IMG/VR virus record: IMGVR_UViG_3300042326_000341
Coordinates: 1-35,914 of that record
Length of the DNA stretch: 35,914 nt
Direction: 5' to 3' (one strand)
Source: a virus
Shown: positions 14,027 to 20,028 of the stretch, piece by piece
How the letters are laid out: every line of letters starts with the position of its first letter
Numbering within the stretch: position 1 is the first letter of the stretch
Position numbers and translations under genes: made by a program
Notes under the pieces: model-generated
The model's database searches: none
Seen by the model: only the letters and a program-made list of their open reading frames with translations
Told to the model about the DNA's origin: nothing

Positions 14027-14195
14027 GCAGCAGGCGCCCGAGCGCCTTTTCCGCGTGGTCCCAGCCGGCGACCGCTGGCTTGTCGTGCGCCGCTTGGCTG
14101 GCCTGGACGGGTCGGCCGCCGTGGTGGCCGATTGCCTGACGCGCAGCAGCGCGGAGCGCGTGGCCGAGGACTTGAACGCGAGGGATGCATCATGA
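14013..14195 (+). CDS. 60-residue protein of unknown function
   Basis: ATG 14013-14015 is preferred (GGAGG at 14002-14006); ATG 14010-14012 is just before it. The gene overlaps the 3' end of the RecT-like gene by 14 bp in another frame. The protein begins MSQSEQQAPERLFRVV and continues 'GDRWLVVRRLAG', 'AVVADCLTRSSAERVAEDL', a small alpha/beta pattern. No family is recognised. It is coupled to the next gene by ATGA. Confidence 0.65.
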   Translation: MSQSEQQAPERLFRVVPAGDRWLVVRRLAGLDGSAAVVADCLTRSSAERVAEDLNARDAS

Positions 14196-14500
14196 CCCCC
14201 CTGCGCCCCCGCCAAGCCGAAACCCTGGCCATCGTCCAAGAGCGCCAGCCGGTTGCCATGGCCGATGTCGCGTACCGCTTGGGATGCGAAGCCGCCACGG
14301 CCAAAACCTACCTACACCAGCTCCACCGGGCCGGCCTGATCGTGCCGTCCAGCAGCAACCGCTGGGCACGCTGGCGCATCGCACCGCCACCACCGCCGCC
14401 CGAGCCTGACTCGGTAGCCCTGCAACGGGCCATCGAGCAAGCCCCCAGCATCTGGCATTACGCGCGCCGCGTTGGCGCCATCTCAGGAGTCCACCAATGA
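14192..14500 (+). CDS. winged-helix DNA-binding protein (102 aa)
   Basis: It starts at ATG 14192 (overlapping the previous stop). MTPLRPRQAETLAIVQE is followed by an HTH-like 'PVAMADVAYRLGCEAATAKT' and 'YLHQLHRAGLIVPS', the helix-turn-helix-strand order of winged-helix (MarR/ArsR-like) domains. A proline-rich linker (PPPPPPEP) leads to a short helical end with 'SIWHYARRVGAISGVH'. It may regulate early-right genes or bind phage DNA. The domain call is fair and the role is unknown. Confidence 0.72.
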   Translation: MTPLRPRQAETLAIVQERQPVAMADVAYRLGCEAATAKTYLHQLHRAGLIVPSSSNRWARWRIAPPPPPPEPDSVALQRAIEQAPSIWHYARRVGAISGVHQ

Positions 14501-14688
14501 TCCGCATCCCGAACCCCTTCCGAACCCCGAGCCCCGAGGAGTTGATCGCCCGCGAGTTGGACCAGGCCAGGCGCGGCCTGCTTGAGGCGCAGACCGGGCG
14601 TGATTACGCCGTGGCGATGGTTGCCTACCACGAGACGCGAATTGACCGACTGCGTGCCATGCTGGAGATGGCGGGAAATGAAGTATGA
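14497..14688 (+). CDS. 63-residue coiled-coil-like protein
   Basis: It overlaps both neighbours by ATGA. MIRIPNPFRTPSPEEL is followed by one long amphipathic helix, 'ARELDQARRGLLEAQTGRD' and 'YHETRIDRLRAMLEMAG'. Similar short proteins with 'ARELEEARRELLEAQ....YA...V.YHE.RI.RL' are common in betaproteobacterial phages, from memory, without a known role. The next gene encodes a membrane peptide, so the two could act together. Confidence 0.75.
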   Translation: MIRIPNPFRTPSPEELIARELDQARRGLLEAQTGRDYAVAMVAYHETRIDRLRAMLEMAGNEV

Positions 14689-14810
14689 AAGAGCAGTACG
14701 AAGGACAGGGCCTTGAGCGCTTCGCCCGTACCATGGTGGCGCTGGCCGTGATCGGCGCGGTGTCGGTGCTGGGGTGGAGTCTGTATGTGCTGTGGAGGGC
14801 ACTGACATGA
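14685..14810 (+). CDS. 41-residue single-pass membrane protein
   Basis: ATG 14685 to TGA 14808-14810, overlapping the previous and the next gene by 4 bp each. The short charged N-terminus (MKEQYEGQGLERFART) is followed by one transmembrane helix, 'MVALAVIGAVSVLGWSLYVL', and a short end WRALT. The position, double ATGA coupling and clear helix support it. It could be a small inner-membrane early protein. It is far from the lysis genes, so holin function is unlikely. Confidence 0.65.
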   Translation: MKEQYEGQGLERFARTMVALAVIGAVSVLGWSLYVLWRALT

Positions 14811-15058
14811 GCGATTTGATTACCCTACCCCGCGCCACGGTGCAGCAGGCGCTGGAGGCGTTGGTAATTCTGTTGCACACGCCCACAGCCCGTAAACAGG
14901 CGTGGGACGCGGTGAACGCTGTCGTCAAGGCACTGGAACAGGAGCCTGTGAAGAGAGCCCAGCACGCACCTGAAGAACCCCGCAGCAAGTCCAGCAACCC
15001 GCCCGCCGTATACAAAGATGAAGGCACAGAAGCGTGGTACTACGCCAAGCCTCGATGA
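14807..15058 (+). CDS. 'QALEAL' family protein 1 (83 aa)
   Basis: MSDLITLPRATVQQALEAL opens a module that recurs in the next two genes: a helix with QQALEAL, then about 25-30 residues, then 'AVVKALEQEP'. The rest is polar and ends 'VYKDEGTEAWYYAKPR'. Family members with QALEALE...ALKAALEQPE are frequent in phages and prophages of Comamonadaceae and relatives (from memory), with no known function. It starts within the stop of the membrane-peptide gene (ATGA). Confidence 0.75.
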   Translation: MSDLITLPRATVQQALEALVILLHTPTARKQAWDAVNAVVKALEQEPVKRAQHAPEEPRSKSSNPPAVYKDEGTEAWYYAKPR

Positions 15059-15075
15059 TCACCAAGGAGCAAGAC

Positions 15076-15609
15076 ATGACTGAACTGATCACGTTGCCCC
15101 GCGCCCTCGTGCGGCAGGCGCTGGAGGCGCTGGAATTGGCCTACGCTGGCACACCCGCGATTACGGTCCACGGCAAAGCCATCACCGCCCTCAAGGCCGC
15201 GCTGGAGCAGCCGAAGCCCCCGCCCGAAGCTCAGACCGAGGCCGAGAAGATCGCCTACTGCGCGGGTTGGTGGGCGGCGATGGAGCAGAAGCGGGAGCAA
15301 CAGGAGCCGGAGCAGGAGCCGGTGGTTTGGGGCGTTGATTGGGGCAGTCATGGCGATAGATCATGCTGCACGATCATCAAGCAGCACACCGATGGCACTC
15401 GGGAAGTGGTAGCGGTTGAGTACGCGCCGTCATACACCCACCCCACCCCACCCCGCCGCGAGTGGCGAGGGCTGACGGAGGAGGAAATACAGAGCGTGAT
15501 CCAACTGGAAAGAGAGAAGCGTTTTCAGCGGAGGCCACCGCTGCCGCTGTCGATGACGGAACTCTCTCATGCTATCGAGGCCGCACTGAAGGAGAAGAAC
15601 CATGAGTGA
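15076..15609 (+). CDS. 'QALEAL' family protein 2 (177 aa)
   Basis: ATG 15076-15078 is preferred because AAGGAG lies 8 bp upstream. MTELITLPRALVRQALEAL is nearly the same start as the preceding gene, followed by 'AITALKAALEQPKPPP'. Then come 'AYCAGWWAAMEQKREQQEPE', a Glu/Gln/Pro-rich linker, a beta-like part 'VVWGVDWGSHGDRSCCTII' and a C-terminal helical part 'LTEEEIQSVIQLEREKRF'. It looks like a modular protein built from a shared N-terminal helical unit plus a variable end. The function is unknown. Confidence 0.75.
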   Translation: MTELITLPRALVRQALEALELAYAGTPAITVHGKAITALKAALEQPKPPPEAQTEAEKIAYCAGWWAAMEQKREQQEPEQEPVVWGVDWGSHGDRSCCTIIKQHTDGTREVVAVEYAPSYTHPTPPRREWRGLTEEEIQSVIQLEREKRFQRRPPLPLSMTELSHAIEAALKEKNHE

Positions 15610-16081
15610 CCTACGAACCGCCGCCCAGCAGGCGCTGGAGGCGTTGGAGACTGTATTCATGCCGCACCATCCAGCGGTAATCGCCCTCAAGGCTGCGCTG
15701 GAGCAGCCGGAGCAGACCTGTAACTGTCGGTGGGTTGGCGATGTCCAGACGCAGCAATGCACTCTGCATGAAGCGCACGTTGATGCGATCCACGAATGGG
15801 CCGAGCGGGCTAAGGCGGCAGAAGCAAAACTGGCCGCGCTGGAGCAGCCGGAGCAGGAGGAATACACGCTGGTGGCGTGGTTCAACGGAAAGCCGGTGTA
15901 TTCCGCACCACCCCGCTGCTCCAACTGCGCGAGCCTGCACGCCCTGAACGGGGAACTGCTGGAGGCATTGCGCTTGATTGAGCGCCTTACCCGCGAGGCC
16001 GATGGCATTGCCATCAACGTCCGCGACATGCTGGGCGGCATTGCCCGCGCCGCTATCGCACGGGCGGAGGGGAAGGTATGA
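15602..16081 (+). CDS. 'QALEAL' family protein 3 (159 aa)
   Basis: MSDLRTAAQQALEALE is followed by 'AVIALKAALEQPEQ', the same module as the two preceding genes. The module end then recurs as 'AKLAALEQPEQEEYTLVAW'. There are cysteines in CNCRW and CSNC pairs and a helical end 'ALRLIERLTREADGIAINV'. It overlaps the previous gene by 8 bp. At DNA level the phrases CAGGCGCTGGAGGCG and GCGCTGGAGCAGCCG recur between the genes, so they arose by duplication or recombination. The function is unknown. Confidence 0.75.
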   Translation: MSDLRTAAQQALEALETVFMPHHPAVIALKAALEQPEQTCNCRWVGDVQTQQCTLHEAHVDAIHEWAERAKAAEAKLAALEQPEQEEYTLVAWFNGKPVYSAPPRCSNCASLHALNGELLEALRLIERLTREADGIAINVRDMLGGIARAAIARAEGKV

Positions 16082-16173
16082 CCACCATTCACTTCTGGAG
16101 CCCTATGCACGGGGCTTATGTCTACGCCACGGTGCCGGTTGAGGTGGCGTTTCGACTGGCGGGGTTGACATGA
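16078..16173 (+). CDS. 31-residue mini-protein
   Basis: ATG 16078 overlaps the previous stop as ATGA, and its own stop overlaps the next ATG. It reads MTTIHFWSPMHGAYVYATV then PVEVAFRLAGLT. There is GGAAGG just upstream. Coupling on both sides supports translation, but the length allows no function call. Confidence 0.45.
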   Translation: MTTIHFWSPMHGAYVYATVPVEVAFRLAGLT

Positions 16174-16211
16174 CCCGCGACGACATCATCCGCGCAAGGG
16201 GGCAGGCATGA
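16170..16211 (+). CDS. 13-residue ORF, possible remnant of a longer phage gene
   Basis: ATG 16170 to TGA 16209-16211 encodes MTRDDIIRARGQA, with ATGA overlaps at both ends. The opening MTRDDIIRMA... is, from memory, the start of a common longer phage protein. This may be the truncated N-terminal remnant of one, kept because it carries the coupling between neighbours. Confidence 0.3.
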   Translation: MTRDDIIRARGQA

Positions 16212-16474
16212 GCATCGTCACCCACGTCGCCGTCTTCTTCGCCCGCAACCCCGAAGAAGAGCTGACAACCCACGACGTCGACATCAAGTGGGGCGTGAAG
16301 CCCAACAACGTGGGCGCGTCACTGAAGTACGCTGAGCAAGCAGGATGGGTCACCCGCACCAAGCGCGCCGACCCGACCACGCGAACCAAGTTCCGGTGGG
16401 TCTACACCGCTGGCCCGCTGCTGCTACAGAACCCGCGCGGTGAGCGCGAGGCGGCTATTTCGTCACGCCCTTGA
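16208..16474 (+). CDS. winged-helix-like protein, last early-right gene (88 aa)
   Basis: MSIVTHVAVFFARNPEEEL is followed by 'LTTHDVDIKWGVKPNNVGAS', 'LKYAEQAGWVTRTKRAD' and 'RTKFRWVYTAGPLLL', the helix-turn-helix plus wing layout of small transcription factors or restriction-control-like proteins. It is the promoter-distal gene of the rightward operon, a place where some phages encode a late regulator, so a role in late gene control is conceivable. Its end overlaps the end of the convergent holin gene by 20 bp. Confidence 0.7.
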   Translation: MSIVTHVAVFFARNPEEELTTHDVDIKWGVKPNNVGASLKYAEQAGWVTRTKRADPTTRTKFRWVYTAGPLLLQNPRGEREAAISSRP

Positions 16475-16856
16475 ACTTCTCCACCGTGCGAAGCCCGCCA
16501 ATCCCCAACATGCCGGTGATGACGACCCACAGCAGATCAAGGTTCAGCGTGGGTGGTGTGGGCCAGCCCTTGATAGCTGCCAGCCAAGCCAGCAGCGGCT
16601 GCAGGATCGTGGCGTAGATGAATCCTGCACCACCGGCCCACCCGAAAAACGGGCGCCAGCCGGCCACGAACACGCTGGCGTGACTGGCCTCTCGGGCGTT
16701 GATTTCAAGCTGTGCGATGGTCTGCTGCAGTTCACCCTGCGCGGCCATCCGCACAAGCTCCATCTCAGCGGCTTGCTTCTGCGCCGGGTCAGGCACAAAC
16801 CGATCCAGCAGCGTCTTGCCGATCTCAAGGATCGGGCCGAGGATCAGCGGATTCAC
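16455..16856 (-). CDS. holin, three-transmembrane type
   Basis: A 133-residue protein starting with GTG at 16854-16856, 1 bp after the endolysin stop. The N-terminal helix MNPLILGPILEIGKTLLDRF is followed by a polar helical stretch (QKQAAEMELVRMAAQGELQ) and then transmembrane segments around 'PFFGWAGGAGFIYATILQPL' and 'LDLLWVVITGMLGIGG'. This is the pattern of the GTA-type/3TM holin family. It would permeabilise the inner membrane to release the lysozyme encoded just upstream. It is the last gene of the late operon. Confidence 0.85.
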   Translation of the reverse strand: MNPLILGPILEIGKTLLDRFVPDPAQKQAAEMELVRMAAQGELQQTIAQLEINAREASHASVFVAGWRPFFGWAGGAGFIYATILQPLLAWLAAIKGWPTPPTLNLDLLWVVITGMLGIGGLRTVEKFKGVTK

Positions 16857-16857
16857 G

Positions 16858-17334
16858 TCATGTTTCCATCAAGTCAGCAATACGGCGAGCCCAACCGCGT
16901 GAGAAGGCCGGCCAGTTGGTCAGGCCGGTCATGAATCGCAACCTCTGCGCCAAGACGCGCAACCGCAGCGCGTTCATGTCCTGCGCATACGCCGCAGCCA
17001 ACGTCTTGGGGCCGATGATGCCGTCAGCTTCCACACCCAGCGCCCGCTGCAGCCACAACGTGGCTTGACGCGGGCCCGAGTTCACGGCGCCATCGAAGAC
17101 CGCGTAGCGGATGCCTGGCGGCAGATCGTCAGCGCGGATCGGCTTCCAGTACCGCTCAAGGTAGATCCGCTTGGCCAGATCCAGCGGCAACTCGCGCATG
17201 TCGCCCTTGTAGCCCACCTCGCGGGCCACTGCCTCGGTCACCCCGAAGCGGGTCTTGCCGCCCGGGTCTGCCGGGTGATCGCTGAAGTCACCTTCGTGCC
17301 CCAGCAACAACGCGAACGCAGTGTCGAAGTTCAT
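16858..17334 (-). CDS. endolysin, glycoside hydrolase family 108
   Basis: A 158-residue N-acetylmuramidase that cleaves host peptidoglycan. The start ATG 17332-17334 gives MNFDTAFALLLGHEGDFSD, with the catalytic Glu at position 14 (HEG) followed by the family's 'DPGGKTRFGVTE'. The second half has the 'VFDGAVNSGPRQATLWLQRA' and 'DGIIGPKTLAAA' features of the peptidoglycan-binding-3 domain. There is no signal peptide, so it needs the holin. It overlaps the membrane-protein gene upstream by ATGA. The call is firm. Confidence 0.92.
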   Translation of the reverse strand: MNFDTAFALLLGHEGDFSDHPADPGGKTRFGVTEAVAREVGYKGDMRELPLDLAKRIYLERYWKPIRADDLPPGIRYAVFDGAVNSGPRQATLWLQRALGVEADGIIGPKTLAAAYAQDMNALRLRVLAQRLRFMTGLTNWPAFSRGWARRIADLMET

Positions 17335-17570
17335 TTTGCAGGCCAGTGGCTCACGACCCAAGACACGACGCCGCCAAACGCGGACGCGATGGTCATGCCC
17401 ATCCAGAAGCCGCCCTTGCCCTTGTTGGCCAAGGCCAGCAACTCCTCAACGTTGCGCTCCATCTTATCGACCTTCTTGTCCATGTCCTGGACCTTCTGCC
17501 AAAGTACGCCGTACTTAACCAGATCAATGCCATCCTGTTGTTCCTGCAGCATCGTTTCTGTCTCCGTCAT
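17331..17570 (-). CDS. small membrane protein with coiled coil, XhlA-like lysis-module protein
   Basis: ATG 17568-17570 was preferred over a TTG one codon earlier. The 79-residue protein has a polar coiled-coil stretch 'VQDMDKKVDKMERNVEELLA' (residues about 28-47) and one C-terminal membrane helix 'FWMGMTIASAFGGVVSWVV', ending at WPAK. This topology is that of XhlA-type or similar small lysis proteins. Its place just before the endolysin supports a lysis role (holin accessory or antiholin). No Rz/Rz1 spanin pair was found. Confidence 0.72.
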   Translation of the reverse strand: MTETETMLQEQQDGIDLVKYGVLWQKVQDMDKKVDKMERNVEELLALANKGKGGFWMGMTIASAFGGVVSWVVSHWPAK

Positions 17571-17589
17571 CAAATGCCTTCGCTAGGCA

Positions 17590-17985
17590 TCATGTAGACT
17601 GCACAGTTGGGAAGCGAGTTCTGCGCGTGACGGCAGGAGCCTCAGTAGTCAAAGCACGAACGGCTTCTACCTCTTTTTCCCAAGGCGACCCATCTTCTGA
17701 TTGAGGCTTGATCTTCTGCTGCAGAACAGCATCAAGATACTCATCAAGCAGCTTGATACCAGAGTCCTGCATAGACTCACGCAGCCATTGCTCTGCAATG
17801 GCTTCAGAGATTTCAAAATACTTGATGAATGTCGGATCATCTGGAGACTTTGGAGTCAAGACTTGCTCTCCCTGCGTCTCCACTCTGACTTTGCCATCAT
17901 CGCTGTACTTTGATGCAGTCCACGCAATGGACTGCACAACACCAGTTTCAGAATGGCGCTTTAGGTTCTTGATTTGAAGGTTCAT
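17590..17985 (-). CDS. tailspike-associated small protein (131 aa)
   Basis: The gene directly follows the tailspike gene (13 bp), with ribosome site AAAGGAG before ATG 17983-17985. MNLQIKNLKRHSETGVVQ and the following 'SIAWTASKYSDDGKVRVETQ' are beta-like; the remainder is helical and charged. Proteins of this kind, with a '...W......DG......G...L' N-terminus, are found next to tail-fibre genes in phages (from memory) and may be fibre-assembly factors. Like the tailspike it looks less GC-rich than the rest of the genome. Confidence 0.72.
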   Translation of the reverse strand: MNLQIKNLKRHSETGVVQSIAWTASKYSDDGKVRVETQGEQVLTPKSPDDPTFIKYFEISEAIAEQWLRESMQDSGIKLLDEYLDAVLQQKIKPQSEDGSPWEKEVEAVRALTTEAPAVTRRTRFPTVQST

Positions 17986-17998
17986 GATGTTTTCTCCT

Positions 17999-20008
17999 TT
18001 AGACTAGTGTTTTCAATGCGCTGGCAAAGATAATCCCATTAACTCCTGTCGCATTGTTAAAGTTGATTTTGTAACCAGCAGTGACCGTCACAGTCATGCC
18101 GGCAAAGGCTGTGATCGTGGTGACTGTTGTCGATGTACCTTGACGCACAATGATGTAGACGCCAGGACCACGTTGGAGATTAGTATCTTCCTCCAAGTAG
18201 CACGTCACAAGATGAAGCGACCTATCGGACAGCACATAGTCAAGTTCAAAACTAGAGCCAGAATTTGTGTATTGAAAACCATATCCGCTAAATGCTTTGT
18301 TGACAGCTTTGAGGTCTGTGAATGACCCGGCAGCAGGTGTCACGCTGCCGATGATATTACCATCGATCTTGCCGCTGGTAGCCCACACGGCTCCGAAGGT
18401 CTGTGTGCCAGCAATCAGGTTTTCACGGATAATGATTCGGCCAGCAGCAACGTCAGCGGCATCTGCAAGAATTGCAACAGCAATCCGGTTGTGGATTACA
18501 TAGTTGGAGTTGTATGAAGCTGAGCCACCACCGAACACAATGTTGTAGACTGGTACTGTCGAATCAAAACGGTTTCCTTCGATAATAATATTTCGTGCGT
18601 TGTAAACTTGAATATCGGCAGTTTGCAGACCCAAGAAGTAATTGTCACGAATACGCCAGTTCCACTGGAATGTGCCGGCAGGGTCTCCAATTACGATGCC
18701 GCGAGTGCCAGTTCCTGATCCAGTGATGAATACGTTGTTGACAATTTCGACGAGGTTGGATATTTCAGAGCCTTGAACAGCTCCATTAATACCAATGGCA
18801 TTATTTGCGCTGATTTCAAAATAGTTATTTTGAATGCTCATGCCGGTGTTTGCAGCGCCCGCAATATTGATGCCGTACACAGTGCCAAACGTATCGTTAT
18901 CATTGAAGATAGTGTATATAGATTGAACAATGTGAAGCGAAGTTTGATATCCGTAAATTTGACATCCACGGATAAAAGCGCCTTCAGTAACAGGCCCCAG
19001 CAACTCAACACCTCGACGATTGGCAGTACCAGTTGGAAATCCTCCTTCGTAAGTGAAGTTGCAATCTGTGATGCGAATCACCATTGCATAATTTCCAAGC
19101 GATACGGCCATATTGCATCGGAACACTCGACACTCGTTTATGTGAGATTCCCATGTGGCATTCAAAATAAATGCCTGGTTGATGTCATAAATGCGCAGAC
19201 GGTGGAAGTACAAACCGTCACGAGAATCATTACCAAACGTGCCGCCAGAAGGCAGGATGCTGACTACTGCAGCCCAGTTGCCGCTGCTTCCAGATGCTCC
19301 ACGAATTGCAAAGTCGGCGTAGAACATGTCGCCACCGTCATACGAGCCTGAGTCAAAATTGAGGCCGTCACAGTTCAAGCACGACAGAGTCGTGACAGAG
19401 CCGCCTTCACCATAAATTGACACGCCATACGGCACCAGCAATGGGCTGGTCAGGCGATAGACGCCAGCCGGCAGATACAGTGCACCACCTCCAGCAATAT
19501 CAAGTGCATCAATGGCGGCCTGCAGTTTTATGTTGACTGCCAGCAGCTCTGTTCCTGCCTTGACCCCAGCGATCTCGGCTGCAGACATAAAGTCAAAGGC
19601 GCTGACGATCTGTCTGGCTTTCTGCTGCATGTTGGTCAGCACAGCGCCAGTACCGGCAGCAAGGAATGTAACTTCAGTGCCATCAACACCACCGACCACC
19701 ACATCCGACAGCCGCTCCGTAGCAGCAGGCGCCGAGTACACCACGCTGCCATTGCGGTTTTGCACCTGGATCGAGTAGTCGGAATTGACGTACAGCCGAG
19801 CCGGCGTGCCAGCGTTGACCGGGTAGCCGCCGATGGTACGAATCGGCTGCACTGCGGCCAGCGTCAGCGCCGCGTCCCAGTAGACGTTGATGGGGTTGCC
19901 GATGGGCGCAAGATTGGCCACACCGATGAAGATGTACCCGGCTTCGAGCGGCTGGCCGTCGATGTCGGTGAAGATGGGGAACGTGGGCTGGATGGAGAGA
20001 GCGGTCAT
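17999..20008 (-). CDS. tailspike with P22-type head-binding domain and beta-helix
   Basis: A 669-residue protein, almost exactly the size of P22 gp9 (667). Residues about 1-110 match the head-binding domain (FPIFTDIDGQPLEAGYIFIG, 'NPINVYWDAALTLAAVQPI'). Residues about 160-200 hold a pectate-lyase-like 'IAGGGALYLPAGVYRLTSPL' entry into a long right-handed beta-helix rich in Asn and Gly ('NNYFEISANNAIGING'). Residues from about 560 form a separate C-terminal domain. It would bind, and probably hydrolyse, host surface polysaccharide. The DNA from about 17600 to 19400 is visibly more AT-rich than the flanks, suggesting a receptor-binding part acquired by exchange. Confidence 0.9.
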   Translation of the reverse strand: MTALSIQPTFPIFTDIDGQPLEAGYIFIGVANLAPIGNPINVYWDAALTLAAVQPIRTIGGYPVNAGTPARLYVNSDYSIQVQNRNGSVVYSAPAATERLSDVVVGGVDGTEVTFLAAGTGAVLTNMQQKARQIVSAFDFMSAAEIAGVKAGTELLAVNIKLQAAIDALDIAGGGALYLPAGVYRLTSPLLVPYGVSIYGEGGSVTTLSCLNCDGLNFDSGSYDGGDMFYADFAIRGASGSSGNWAAVVSILPSGGTFGNDSRDGLYFHRLRIYDINQAFILNATWESHINECRVFRCNMAVSLGNYAMVIRITDCNFTYEGGFPTGTANRRGVELLGPVTEGAFIRGCQIYGYQTSLHIVQSIYTIFNDNDTFGTVYGINIAGAANTGMSIQNNYFEISANNAIGINGAVQGSEISNLVEIVNNVFITGSGTGTRGIVIGDPAGTFQWNWRIRDNYFLGLQTADIQVYNARNIIIEGNRFDSTVPVYNIVFGGGSASYNSNYVIHNRIAVAILADAADVAAGRIIIRENLIAGTQTFGAVWATSGKIDGNIIGSVTPAAGSFTDLKAVNKAFSGYGFQYTNSGSSFELDYVLSDRSLHLVTCYLEEDTNLQRGPGVYIIVRQGTSTTVTTITAFAGMTVTVTAGYKINFNNATGVNGIIFASALKTLV

Positions 20009-20028
20009 GGTTGGGGCTCCTGGGGTGA

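Noticed and set aside
15436-15456. CCCCACCCCACCCCGCC run as a possible G-quadruplex (minus strand)
   Set aside because: The G-runs fit a quadruplex pattern only loosely and the stretch encodes a Pro-rich linker of the 177-residue protein, so low-complexity coding explains it.
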